Assembly: GCF_000182925.2 (NCBI RefSeq)
Contig: NC_026505.1
Coordinates: 1,860,001 to 1,924,000, forward strand
Reading direction: 5' to 3'
DNA from: Neurospora crassa OR74A
Taxonomy: Eukaryota > Ascomycota > Sordariomycetes > Sordariales > Sordariaceae
Length of the DNA stretch: 64,000 nt
Shown here piece by piece: positions 47,004-57,257 of the stretch (the stretch's first letter is position 1; each line of letters begins with the position of its first letter). Both the position numbers and the translations under genes were made by a program. The notes beneath the pieces were generated by a model. That model worked only from the letters and a program-made list of their open reading frames with translations. It did no database searches and had not been told where the DNA came from.

Positions 47004-49023
47004 GGTCAGAGGTGGTTTTCTTTGTGCGTATGTTGTACGTAATCGACCCGAGCGTCCCTCGGTCTGTGTTCGGCGACAACAATACCAACAATGCTAAGCG
47101 GGAGGGGCCCTTCGGAGAGGGGCTCAATATACGAATCCGGCGCAATTGGGTGAACCGTGGAATCGCCAACAAGATGATGGCTGAGTACTAGTTCACGTTG
47201 AGGTAGAACTGTGCCGAGATGCCGATCTGATGAAGAGCGAGTCGGCGTAAGGCAACCGAAGCTGCCTAAATAGGTAGAGATATGTAATATATCGAAGGCC
47301 TAGAGAAATTGGGGGCTCAAGACGACAGATTGGTCCCAAAGCAACTGAGGGTATCGCAGCGTAGGGATGTTGGTAAACAAGCGGGCGAGATGGAGGTTGT
47401 TGATGTACTGCCGATCTTTTTCTAGCTCGAGTCTGCAAGGTCCAGATGACGGATATTTAGGCGGAGGCTGCGAACGAGTGCAATTGGTGTTCCTGATACG
47501 CCAGACGACCACAAGTTACACAAGGTGACAAGTCCCAGTATGTTTGCGATGGAAGTAATCTTGCAGACGTGCCGTGTTGAGGTTGCGCAAAGTGACAGTT
47601 TGAAGGCGGCGGGCGCTGTCACGGTGTGTACAGACTTGGGTTGATTGGGTGCCGAGGGGTTGCCAACTTGAGATTGCAGCAACTGCGGCGGAGAGAATGT
47701 ACCCCGTTACGTGGGGATAGCAAAGCCAGAGGCGGGGAGCTGTTATGTACTCCAGCAGAAGAGGGTCAGTGGGCTCTGATATCTCGCTCTTTTTTTTTTT
47801 TTTTTTTTCTTTCTTTCTTTCTTTCTTCTTCTTCGTACTTTACGGCAATGGTGCCTGATGCTATTCTTCTTTCTCCTGCTGTCCGTTACGCCCGAACCTA
47901 AGCTATCTACGCCTAATCAGAACTCTTTGCTGTTGGAAATCTCAGCCCACACGCCGAAGCCGTTACATACTTTCCACGCTGAAAAGGGGTTGTCATCATG
48001 GACTTTGACTGACAGGGGTGGAGGCTTTTAGCTTTAGATTTCCTTCTCACGGCCGCTGATTGGCGCTTTCTGGCTTCTCAACACGACGCTAGCTTCCGGT
48101 GAACTGGACAACGCCTCGAACAGGGAGGGGGGAGCATCGGGAGATCACAGAATAACAGGGGCTCAGGACAAGGGGAGCTCTACAGTTCTGCTCCCCAAGC
48201 TCCTCACTCAACTGACAGCTGCCCCATCGTCAGTTGAGTCTAGACTGCAAAGGCGGCGTGTGGCATCACCCAGAAACTCGCTTGGTCCAGGACAAACATC
48301 AGGCAGAGTCTTGGAGAACAACAAGAGGCTTCAAAAGTCCAAATCTTTGCCAAAGCTTTGAATTCCAATTGACATACACTACGTCGGATGGTCACCTGAA
48401 CTTCCCCTTGTCTCGTGGGTTTGTTAGCTCATTCCTGGCTACATATCTCTGGGGCCTTGATGACAGCCTCATTAGTGGGTGGGTTCGACATGTTTGTCGA
48501 AGTGCATACATGAGTTGGCATCATGCACCGAAACCCGAACACTGGCGATGCCCGACTCTATCAAAGATCGTGGGCCCATTTCTCGTCATGTATACGACAT
48601 CAGCAGGGATTTGATTAAGACTGTCCAGAAGAGTCGCAAGAACTCATTATCGCATCCATACCAGTGTTTCTTCTTACATACATCTAGCCTCAGATGACGG
48701 CCGGCAGAGCCTCTATTGATGTTGGTTGAACGACAGGGCATCATAATGATTCTGTTCTTTGGGAAGTGGGGACGCGGATGGCATGATTTATAAAGCAGGC
48801 GCATATTGTCTACTGTGTATGGTGTCCCAACTGTGCCGCATGATTACGAATTTGGAGGTAGCCTAGCTTGCGTTTCGTATCGTCCCGAATGAGCGAGTCC
48901 GAATGAACTACAACCATCACACATAAAAGCTGTGTACGGATTCAAGTTTTGCTGCATTTTGAAGCGTTCAGACCGCCAAGCTCACAACCTGGCTTTATCA
49001 CTAACGCAGAACATATTTCGACG
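47004..49023. other. Intergenic region, 2.0 kb
   Basis: The divergent spacer upstream of erg12. It contains a T tract and (CTTT)n at about 47790-47826 and otherwise unremarkable sequence. Open frames up to 126 codons lack any support. Confidence 0.45.
47790..47826. repeat. T19 followed by (CTTT)n
   Basis: A simple pyrimidine microsatellite in non-coding DNA. Confidence 0.85.
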
Positions 49024-49725
49024 ATGACTGTCACTGAAATTGCCATCATCCAAGTACACACCGGGATCACCGACTCTACCCTCCGAGATACCTTCAGCAG
49101 GGCCATCACTGCCCAAGATGCATGGTACGCTCGCGCCTTTCCCGACCGCCCCTCTTCCGCCTCGGCACGGGCCGTGGCTTGTTTCCGGGGGATCGACGAC
49201 GAGACGCAGATACTTCTAACAACGAGTTGGGGCTCGGTGGAGGAGCATTGGGCATGGATCCTCAGCGACGATAACAAGCAGCAAATGGAGGGCTCAGACT
49301 TGACCAAGATCATCGCAAATCAAGGGCCGCCCAACCAGCCAGGCGGACTGATTCTTTTCCACTTGGATACGAACATCTTTGGGAATAACCAGGCCACTAC
49401 CGCCAAAGACGTGATTGCACTCCTCGATAGCCCGGTCATCAGTGTCGAGAGATTCTTGGTCGACACTGAAAAGAAGGAGAGCTTTGCCGCAACGCTGCAG
49501 AAGGTGGAGGCGAGTATGGAAAAGGTCGTGCATCCTCACTTGGTCAGAAGCGGGCGCAGTGTCGATCGCGAGACGGGAGGTGAGGAGTTCGTATTGGTTT
49601 CCGGGTGGTCCTGTGTCGAAAGTCATACGCAAGAGTTCGTTGCGTCGTCTCAATCTTTCCTGTACAGTCAGCTTGCTGGTATCGCTTCGTCGGTGGAAAC
49701 ACAGCACTACAGACGGTTCCTGTAG
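49024..49725 (+). CDS. Hypothetical protein, duplicated ferredoxin-like (ABM/dimeric alpha-beta barrel) fold
   Basis: An intronless 233-residue frame beginning MTVTEIAIIQVHTGI. The sequence appears to hold two similar halves (about 1-115 and 116-233). Each opens with a beta strand (TEIAIIQVH; GGLILFHLD). Each then has a helix-rich middle and a closing strand-loop (ETQILLTTSWGSVEEHWAW; EEFVLVSGWSCVESHTQEF) with a shared Trp followed by a Val-Glu pattern. This is the arrangement of dimeric alpha-beta barrel proteins, including antibiotic biosynthesis monooxygenase-type proteins. Catalytic residues cannot be assigned. No signal peptide or membrane segment is seen. The internal duplication and absence of stops make a real gene likely; the function is unknown. 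Confidence 0.75.
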   Translation: MTVTEIAIIQVHTGITDSTLRDTFSRAITAQDAWYARAFPDRPSSASARAVACFRGIDDETQILLTTSWGSVEEHWAWILSDDNKQQMEGSDLTKIIANQGPPNQPGGLILFHLDTNIFGNNQATTAKDVIALLDSPVISVERFLVDTEKKESFAATLQKVEASMEKVVHPHLVRSGRSVDRETGGEEFVLVSGWSCVESHTQEFVASSQSFLYSQLAGIASSVETQHYRRFL

Positions 49726-50064
49726 TGCCCTCTTTGTCACTTTGACACTTGGTTGGGAAAATGCGCAAGTCTGGGGTCCAAGAATTGGTCGCTCATGAAT
49801 GTGTATTCAGACCCTCTGCAAGGGGTTGGTTTGCGGTCGGTGAGACCTTGACAACTAAAGAGTCATCACGCTGCTCCGAAGACCTGCACCTGCTCTCGCA
49901 AGTACTCCTGTTCCCAATCCCATGAAGGTTTCCCCCGATCCGAGAACGCCGTCTTAGTTCGCGAGAATTAAATGTCCAGCACCAGAACCAGGCAGTTGAA
50001 AATCGTCATTCACTCGCTTCCCGTTCGCGCCAAAGCAGCCATCAGTTCCTCATTGTCGAGAGAT
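49726..50064. other. Convergent 3' spacer
   Basis: A short spacer between the duplicated-fold protein gene and eL38; no feature is seen. Confidence 0.55.
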
Positions 50065-50576
50065 TTAAGCAGTCTGCTTCTTGTTGCGCTTGGCAACGTC
50101 GGCGATGGTCAGGGCTGTAGTTTCGCATGTCAGTTCCATCCTTTTCTCGCAACTGCTTTTTTTCCGGTTTGTCCATCTCTCTCTCGAGCTATTATTCGGG
50201 GGTCGGGGAGCGCGTACAAGGAGGGAGGGAAGCCTTGAGCTTCTCAGCCTTGTCGGAGTCCTTGAGAACAAGGGTGTAGAGGTACTTCTGGCAGCGGACC
50301 TTGAACTTGATCTGCTGAGTAGCCTTGTTCTTCTTAATCCGGGCGGCTGTTGGATCAAAGCGTCTCTGTTAGAATTTCGTTCGGTTTTCGCTACGGTGTT
50401 TTCTCAGGCAGGCCCTCAGCCAAACGTACCGGAAGCGTCCTTGCGCCGGCAGATCTCGATGAACTGTAGTTGAAATCAAAGTCAGCAAAACAGCCCATTT
50501 GCACCATGCATGCACAAATTCAGCATGACGACGGGCATTTCCGTACCTTCTTGATATCTCCGATTTCCTGAGGCAT
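50065..50576 (-). CDS. rpl38: 60S ribosomal protein eL38
   Basis: Four exons, 50576-50547, 50463-50430, 50346-50218 and 50114-50065, give 80 residues. eL38 is a small structural protein of the large ribosomal subunit. The reconstructed sequence starts [20 protein letters not shown] and contains [20 protein letters not shown]. It ends [15 protein letters not shown], as in fungal eL38. The first two exons are only 30 and 34 nt. All introns have GTACGN donors and CAG acceptors. Heavy intron content with tiny 5' exons is common for ribosomal protein genes in filamentous fungi. Confidence is very high because the joined exons give a complete protein of normal length. Confidence 0.95.
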
Positions 50577-51274
50577 TTTGGCGACTTGGTGCTGGACTTC
50601 CCGTACTTGTGGTGACGACGACAACGGAGTTCAGGAGCGTGGATGAATTTTAGGTACTATGGAAATAATTTTGTGTGGGTTTGGGGCCTGGGCGGTGCGA
50701 GTGGCTTGGTGGGGATGCGTGCGGGCAATGGGCCGCTAACGCGATGCACCCTTGTTTCCGCTGTCACTTCCGCCAGATCACACCTGCCGACGTTAGCGCA
50801 AGCTCCAAGTGTGGCTGATGCTGCACTTTTGGTAACTGCGTCGACTTTGGGAGATGCAGTGACACAGGGAGCTCGTGTGGCGTCGACTTACCTCAGTCGC
50901 AGGCAGTCACCATTAGACCATCTGGAACATCTGACGGGATTGCGCGGCAGTTCGCCTTCAAGCTCGGTCGCATCTGGTCGAGGCCTCGGGAGGACACGAT
51001 TCCAGTTTGTGTAATCCAGATAGTATATAATCAAAAACTAATCACGCGGTCCTAATTGTAGAGCTTCTTTTGTTCCAAACCAAGTGCCACCTCATCAGAC
51101 AACTCAGTTAGGGCGTTAACGTTTTGTAGTAGTGCGTCTACCCCTCTTGCCTTACCACCACTTATAACGAAGACAACCCTTTTCCGAACTACTCGATATG
51201 CCCACGGCACTAGATAAAGCGTTGAGATCACGAGTGAGTACCTCTTCACAACAACACAACATCCCGAAGCAATC
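50577..51274. other. Divergent promoter region (eL38 / small membrane protein)
   Basis: A 698-bp shared 5' region. A 123-codon open frame inside it has no supporting features. Confidence 0.5.
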
Positions 51275-51676
51275 ATGCTTGTCGAATCTCTTCTGATAGT
51301 TTCCGCGAGCAAGAACGCATTTCTTGGTGAGCTTCTTTTTTAACAGTCGGGCAGTCGACCGAAGCTTGACTAACCCCACATAGCATTCGCCGGCATCGTG
51401 ACGGGTGTCGCCGCATGGTCTATCTTTGGAGGCGAAGTGTTTCCTCAAGACCAGGCTGACCCAAAGGGCAATCCTGAAGAATGGACTCGCGAGGAGATGC
51501 GCAGATGGCTTGCACTGGTGAGTTTTCAAGTTTGTTAGAAGCTGACGCAGAACTCGAAGCTAATGTTGTGAGCTAACTTTGATGATCACCAGCGTAATCT
51601 TCATCCACAAGATTCGGACACCCGGGAGCAGTTACTGGAAAGGATCCAAGCGAACTTGAGAATCCCAAGACAGTGA
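51275..51676 (+). CDS. Small single-pass membrane protein with HeH/SAP-like C-terminus
   Basis: Three exons, 51275-51326, 51384-51517 and 51593-51676, give 89 residues. The N-terminus is hydrophobic (MLVESLLIVSASKNAF, then LAFAGIVTGVAAWSIFGG) and provides one membrane segment, split by intron 1. After a Pro/Asp-rich link comes EEWTREEMRRWLALRNLHP and DSDTREQLLERIQANL. That pattern, a Trp-containing helix, a loop with a short residue pair and a second helix, resembles the helix-extended-loop-helix (HeH/SAP-like) fold seen in small fungal mitochondrial or membrane proteins. I cannot name it. All three junctions restore frame and both introns have CTAAC/CTGAC-type branch sites, so the gene is likely real despite its size. 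Confidence 0.75.
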
Positions 51677-52453
51677 ACTGGTCGTGCTGGAGAAATCGGA
51701 GGAGCCCTATGATATGTTTATACCCCTTGAAGAATACCTAGCCTGCATTTATCTCTGTTCCATGTTCTTGAGGACATTACTATCTTCATAGCATGCTGCC
51801 CGGCGATGGTGTCGTCAGCTGGCTAGAGGACACATGGCTGTTGAATCCTGTTCTCCCATCGTACTTGCATACTCGTGATCCTAACCGCTAAATACAAGAT
51901 CATAAACCGGAAGCCACACGATATGACTACATACTATAGACATCGGGAAATGCGCCTTGATGACAACAGGAAACACTGTTATGTTCGGAGATCTGTAGGG
52001 TGACCCGGCAACATGCGAACAATCCAGCGTTGCGTCCGGGTTCGCGGCGGGGGAACCTCTACGACCGGGCTTATCGATAAGATTTACCGAGCGGGGCGAG
52101 CGCAAGGAGAAGTAGCCCGACCCAATCAGCATGTGTAACTTCTAGTGTTGGCGACTGCGCCATACACAGCAGGGTACGTAGCGGTACATGCCTGCAAGGA
52201 AGCTCCAAGCGAAACTGGGGCAAGGACAGGTTGTTGTTACTGTTTGTACCTTGCCTGGCATTGTGCTTATAACCAATGCGGCGGACAATCTGACACGGTC
52301 TTTTGGCTTTCATTGTTCCAACAAACAAACATTCCATTTGCGCATTCGGCGGAGCCTCTAGTAGACACGCCCTTATTGCGCGACGATGGAGTTCCTTCAG
52401 GTACGTTTTGCGAAATCCTTCTCCTCTGACATCCAAGGCGTGCACCGGCTAAC
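51677..52453. other. Spacer upstream of ste24
   Basis: 777 bp between two co-directional genes; no feature is recognised. Confidence 0.5.
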
Positions 52454-53967
52454 ATGGCACTCTCAAAACGACAGCGTCTCGCGAGGTTCCTCGACCGGCC
52501 TCTCTTTCCCTGGAAGAAGCTGATCATCGGCTTCTCCCTCGCCAACTACTTCATCGAAGGTTTCCTCGGTTATCGTCAGTATCAGGTCCTCAAGAAGACC
52601 AAGGTCCCCAAGGTGTTGGAGCATGAGGTGTCCCAGGAGGTCTTTGACAAGAGTCAGGTACGATATCCCCTAGGCTACGGGCCAACCGGCCACCATTCTC
52701 TGACACACGATACAGGCATACGGACGCGCCAAGGCAAAGTTCGAGTTCTTCAGCGGTATCTACGGTCAAATCCAAAACATCTTGTTCTATCAGTTCGACG
52801 TCCTCCCGAAGCTATGGTCATTCGCCGGCAACCTCCTCGTTCGGTTCGCGCCAGCCAGGTTCTCCGGCGAAATCTCGCAATCTATCGTCTTCGTCCTGTC
52901 CTTTGTCGTCATCTCCCAGATTCTCTCGCTACCGACTAGCCTCTACCACACTTTTGTCTTGGAGGAGAAGTTCGGTTTCAACAAGTCGTCTGCCAAGCTT
53001 TGGATTACCGACAAGATCAAGTCCCTCTTCTTGACCTTCGTTCTCACGCCTCCGATCCTCGCCGGCTTTTTAGCTATCGTGCAAAAGACTGGAAACCAGT
53101 TCTTCTACTATCTCTGGGTTTTCGTCGCTGGTCTCCAGGTTGTCATGATCACCATCTACCCGATTTTCATTCTGCCTCTGTTTAACAAGCTCTCTCCTCT
53201 TGAGGAGGGTGAGCTCAAGAGCAGCGTGGAGGATCTCGCCAAGAAGCTCAAGTTCCCCCTCTCCGAGTTGCACGTCATTGATGGCAGCAAGCGCAGTGCC
53301 CACAGCAACGCTTATTTCTTCGGCATGCCCTGGAAGAAGCACATTGTCATTTATGATACCCTAATTGAAAAGAGCGAGACCCAGGAAGTTGTTGCCGTTC
53401 TTGCACACGAGCTGGGTCACTGGAAGTTGGGTCACACCACTAGTCTCTTTGGCATCTCCCAGGTAAGCTGATGCTGCTTTGTTATCCCGCTGTTTACCAC
53501 GAATTGTGATTGACAATGCATAGGCCCACTTCTTCGCCATTTTCTCTCTCTTCTCCGTTTTCATCAACAACAACTCCCTTTATGCCGACTTTGGCTTCCA
53601 CACGGTGCACCCTATCATCGTTGGATTCCTTCTCTTCTCGGACGTCCTTGGCCCTACCGACACCCTCATCAAGCTGGGCATGAATGTTCTCAGCCGCAAG
53701 TTCGAGTTCCAGGCTGATGAGTTCGCCAACAAGCTTGGCTACAATGCGGAGCTCGCTCGCTCCTTGATCAAGCTCCAGATCCAGAACCTCAGCACTATGG
53801 ATGCTGATTGGATGTTCGCCACTTACCACTTCTCGCACCCCATTTTGACCGAGAGACTGAAGGCTCTCAACTGGCAGTCCACTGGAAAGGTTGAGGGCAA
53901 GGAGAAGGCCAAGGATGGTGAAGAGAAGATTGATGTTGCTACTGCCACTGGGCGGGATGAGCTCTAA
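52454..53967 (+). CDS. ste24: CaaX prenyl protease 1 (Ste24, zinc metalloprotease M48)
   Basis: Three exons, 52454-52657, 52716-53462 and 53524-53967, give 464 residues (yeast Ste24 is 453). Ste24 is an ER/inner nuclear membrane protease that removes the aaX tripeptide from prenylated CaaX proteins and makes the first N-terminal cut in a-type mating pheromone precursor. The zinc site is intact: HELGHW with His299, Glu300 and His303, and a downstream glutamate in FEFQADEFANKLG. Several membrane spans are visible, and the N-terminal WKKLIIGFSLANYFIEGFLG and the YRQYQVLKKTKVP phrase are typical. The C-terminal tail is Lys/Glu-rich and variable. It lies 5.5 kb downstream of erg12 and 7.8 kb from ram2, which act upstream in the same route. 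Confidence 0.96.
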
Positions 53968-54511
53968 GCCAGTGAAGGATGATGCAAATGAGAAGGTGGA
54001 TGAGGAATTGATAAATAAGGCTGACATGCGCGGGATCACAAATCAAAGGAAATCAGCACACTCAGCGAAGAGTACCCTACTCTATATTGCTTTTAAATCT
54101 TCAATTTTTGATAGACAATCTAGAAAGAATCTGGCTTCCATTACTGAACTGAACAGGACGGAGTTCATCAACCTTGAACCTGGAACTTGTTATGCGGTTC
54201 ATTACCGAATGCAGACCATATTGTCGAGGTAACACAGATGAAATACTTAACCCTAACCCTTGCTTCCCACAGTAGCAGCTGGCAACCGGGTGCAAAAAGC
54301 TCTCCCCGGACCCCGGCCGATCAATCGAACTTTGGACGGAGCCGATCCAGCAACCGCGCCCGCTCGTCGCGAACCACTCTATAGGATCCCCGAAACGCTT
54401 TGTGTTCGTCCCGGCGCATTCGGTCTCGCCCGGTCCTGTTCCACCCCCGCAATCCTTTGACGTCGACTACCACCACTACCATCATCGGCGACAACCACAT
54501 TTGTAGACAAA
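53968..54511. other. Spacer with telobox upstream of the bL34m gene
   Basis: The 544-bp spacer holds the telobox-like element listed separately and nothing else recognisable. Confidence 0.55.
54249..54262 (+). promoter_or_regulatory. Telobox-like element, AACCCTAACCCTT
   Basis: Two tandem CCCTAA-type units, about 250 bp upstream of the bL34m start codon. Telobox sequences are known in promoters of ribosomal and translation genes in fungi and plants; that this site is functional here is inference. Confidence 0.4.
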
Positions 54512-55016
54512 ATGTCCAGGATTTTCTCGTCGGCCCTCCAGGCTGTTTTCAAGCCGAGCGCTTTTCTTCCCAAGACTGCCACTCGGTACGCTGTTCTGCT
54601 CTTGCCTTCCCTCCCCACCCGCATGCCAAAACACAAACATAGTAACTGACCACTTCCCTGAATACAGCTCATTCTCCATCCTCCCCTCCCTCCGTCCCGC
54701 CACCTTGTCTTCCACCCCCAGTACCATCTTCCGCGCCCCCAACGCCATCACCGCGCCCTCGGCCTCCCCTAGTGCTACTACCGGTATCGACGGCGAAGTT
54801 CTCGACCTCCTCTCCGCATCCTCCCTTATTTCAAGTCATCCGGCGCTTAGCGGGTTGGGCTCCCAGATCCGCTGCGGCCCGCGCCCGACGATGAGCGGGG
54901 CGACGAGGCTGGTGCAGAAGCGCAGACACGGTTTTTTGAGCAGAGTCAAGACCAAGAATGGGCAGAAGACGCTGAAGAGGAGGCTGGCAAAGGGGAGGTT
55001 GAGGTTGAGTGCTTAA
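54512..55016 (+). CDS. mrpl34: Mitochondrial ribosomal protein bL34m
   Basis: Two exons, 54512-54585 and 54668-55016, give 140 residues. The C-terminal 45 residues are the bL34 core (GPRPTMSGATRLVQKRRHGF, then LSRVKTKNGQKTLKRRLAKG), a very basic protein of the large mitoribosomal subunit. The N-terminal about 90 residues form a long Ser/Ala/Pro-rich leader starting MSRIFSSALQAVFKPSAFLP, a typical mitochondrial presequence with amphipathic basic character. The intron falls inside this leader, as in other nuclear genes for mitochondrial proteins. The gene is on the same strand as ste24, 545 bp downstream. Confidence 0.93.
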
Positions 55017-55920
55017 GTGGCTAGATGCTTGACTGAGGCCTGCGGGATGTGAATGAGTGGAAATGGAAAAAAAAAGGAGAAGGCGGAAGTAAGGAGACAC
55101 AATGGAGGGTTCGAGGAGCAACTATGTCGACGACGGCTGCGGTACCCCTGGTCTGGCACGCTGGTTTCTGTTCAGATCAGGAGTTCATGAAGCTCCAGAG
55201 ACGGTCAAGGGATTGCGCTTGGTCTCCTATTGTTTACGATCCGAGACGAAATCGCATGCCGAAAAGCATCTCGCAGCTACCTTTTCAACGACCACTCACT
55301 CGACCCTGATAATCATGGCGACCTGGGGAGGCAGGTATTCTGTGGCCCTCTCTACTGGTACAACTGGAACCGGTCATGAAAAACTGCCAACAGCACGGAG
55401 GACCTTGGAGGGTTGCGAAATGGCCGGGATTTTGTGCCGCAAGCAGTCGATAACCAGATCAACCCGAACGTACCGCTACGAGAAACTTGTACACTATGAT
55501 AAATACGACCTGTTATACTCACCACTTTTACCAGCTTGTTTTGTACAAATTTTCAAGATGTAAGACTTTTTTTCTTTTCTTCCACACCTGGCGTGATCAC
55601 TTTTGAAGCTGAAGAACTGGACTACGTTGTGTCATGATTGTTCGCTCTGTTTCTGCGATACGACGTCGCTTGTTGTTTCGCTTTGAGTTCGGCCCTTCTT
55701 GACAGTCCTAGGATCACTTTTTGCTACCAAGTGGCACTCAGCAGCTAAGAACAAACGGCCAACACAGGTCACGTCCAATCATGGCAAGGCATCCATGAAG
55801 GTGATTTCACTGGCGTCTCATTGCTACTATTCACAAAGCTGTCTTCCAAACTTGTATTCACAAATCATGCCTTATTTCACTTTTTTTATTGTGATTCCCA
55901 CATTGCAACCCTTGATGCTC
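55017..55920. other. Convergent 3' spacer
   Basis: Spacer of 904 bp between the bL34m and lipase genes. A 153-codon open frame at 55102 has no domain and is not annotated. Confidence 0.5.
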
Positions 55921-57109
55921 CTAATGAAGGTCGTTGCTATTGACAAAATTTACATCCTCGACAACCCACTGGTTCAAGCGAGACTCGAGCTCCTCGTCAC
56001 TGACGTCGCTAGATGCGACGTTGGATTCAGCCCTCTTCCAGTTGAAGCCGCCAGGCGAGCAACCGGCAATGTCCTCAAAGTAGTGAAGGTGGTCATCGCG
56101 TTTGAAGCCGAGGGTAGCGGCGTTGCAGTCGATGCTGGCATAGCCGGGGCAAATCTTGACCTGGCTGGTGGTGGGCACAGCGGCCTGGATCCACCACTCG
56201 GGGGAGGTGTGGCGGTAGTTGAAACTGATGGGAGGGAGACGGGGCACGGGGTCATTTTCGTGGGTGACGCGGTACTCGTCGCCTGACTGTTCGGTGGTGA
56301 AGGCGGCGAAGGCCTCGTTGCCGACGCGGGGCGAGCCGAAGGTGTAGAGGTCGGCGGTGTAGCCGGCCTTCCGGAGGTAGGCGGCTGCGACGGTGGCGAC
56401 GGCACCGCCGAGCGAGTGGCCGGTGACACCGATGCTGTAGCTGGGGTAGGCGGCCTTGGCGGACTGGACGGCCGCGGTGACCTTGGTCGCAACCTCCCTC
56501 CAGGCCGTGTAGAACCCGGTGTGGATGAGGCAGCCGCTCACAAGTTCATCGCAGGATGACTTGACAAAAACGACGCTGGACGGGTGTCAGTTGAGGTCCT
56601 GCTGTTGTACGAGATATGGACTCGGCGTTCAACTTACTCGGTAATCCAGTTACGGACTGAAGAGGATCCTCTGAAGGAAACAGTGATAACCTTCTTGACA
56701 GGGTCCACCGAGACAAGGCCGTGAATATCAGTGGCGGTACCGCTTCTACACTATTAGTCTTCATTGTCTCAACATGGTTGGTATGGAGTCTCTTACGCGA
56801 AAGAGGCAATAGTCACGGCCTTGTTGCTGACTAGGGTAGGGCAAACGTTGTTGGAGCAAGCGATCAAATCGCCAGCAGCGTTGTTGCTGTTGCAATAGCT
56901 GGTGGCAGCTTGCTCAGCCCAGTAGGAGAGCTTGGAAAGCTCGCTGCTGGTGACAACGACTGGACAAGGCTTGTTAGCTCCCGGTCGACATGAGGAAATG
57001 CTGTAGTCGTCGTGGACTTACATTGTCTCTTAGCCATATTTGGGCTCGTTGAGGGCGCGGCCAGACCGGTAGCCGCCAGGGCGGATGCCAAAAACAGAGA
57101 TGCCTTCAT
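55921..57109 (-). CDS. Secreted class 3 lipase (fungal triacylglycerol lipase)
   Basis: Four exons, 57109-57022, 56959-56797, 56745-56638 and 56575-55921, give 337 residues. The protein begins with a signal peptide (MKASLFLASALAATGLAAPS) followed by a Kex2-type KRQ boundary. Family 3 lipases of the Rhizomucor/Thermomyces type hydrolyse long-chain acylglycerols. The sequence shows the pre-lid segment ITVSFRGSSSVRNWITD, the catalytic serine in TGHSLGGAVATV (Ser174), the aspartate in HENDPVPRLP (Asp228) and the histidine in DDHLHYFEDIAG (His282). Cysteines are conserved (SCDELVSGC; ACSNNVC). The tail after the histidine is longer than in Thermomyces lipase. Some members are feruloyl or other esterases, so the exact substrate is not fixed by sequence alone. 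A TATAAA lies about 143 bp upstream. Confidence 0.93.
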
Positions 57110-57251
57110 CTTGAATGAGAGAAGTGGTTATTCCAAAAAGAAGACAAGACAGTCCACGGGATCTGGCCGTTGTGAGAATCAGGAGGAACACTGAACCTGT
57201 GCCTGCTGCAAGGGGAATGTGAGAAGGGAGGCGGCGGGCATGTTGGTGATC

Positions 57252-57257
57252 TTTATA
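57252..57257 (-). promoter_or_regulatory. TATA box of the lipase gene
   Basis: TATAAA on the minus strand about 143 bp upstream of the lipase ATG, a typical distance for a regulated fungal secreted-enzyme gene. Confidence 0.5.

Noticed and set aside
49294-49740. 148-codon antisense frame opposite the duplicated-fold protein
   Set aside because: Shadow of the + strand gene; composition mirrors its codons.
54249-54262. Interstitial telomere relic
   Set aside because: Only two units long and in a promoter position; a regulatory telobox is the simpler reading.
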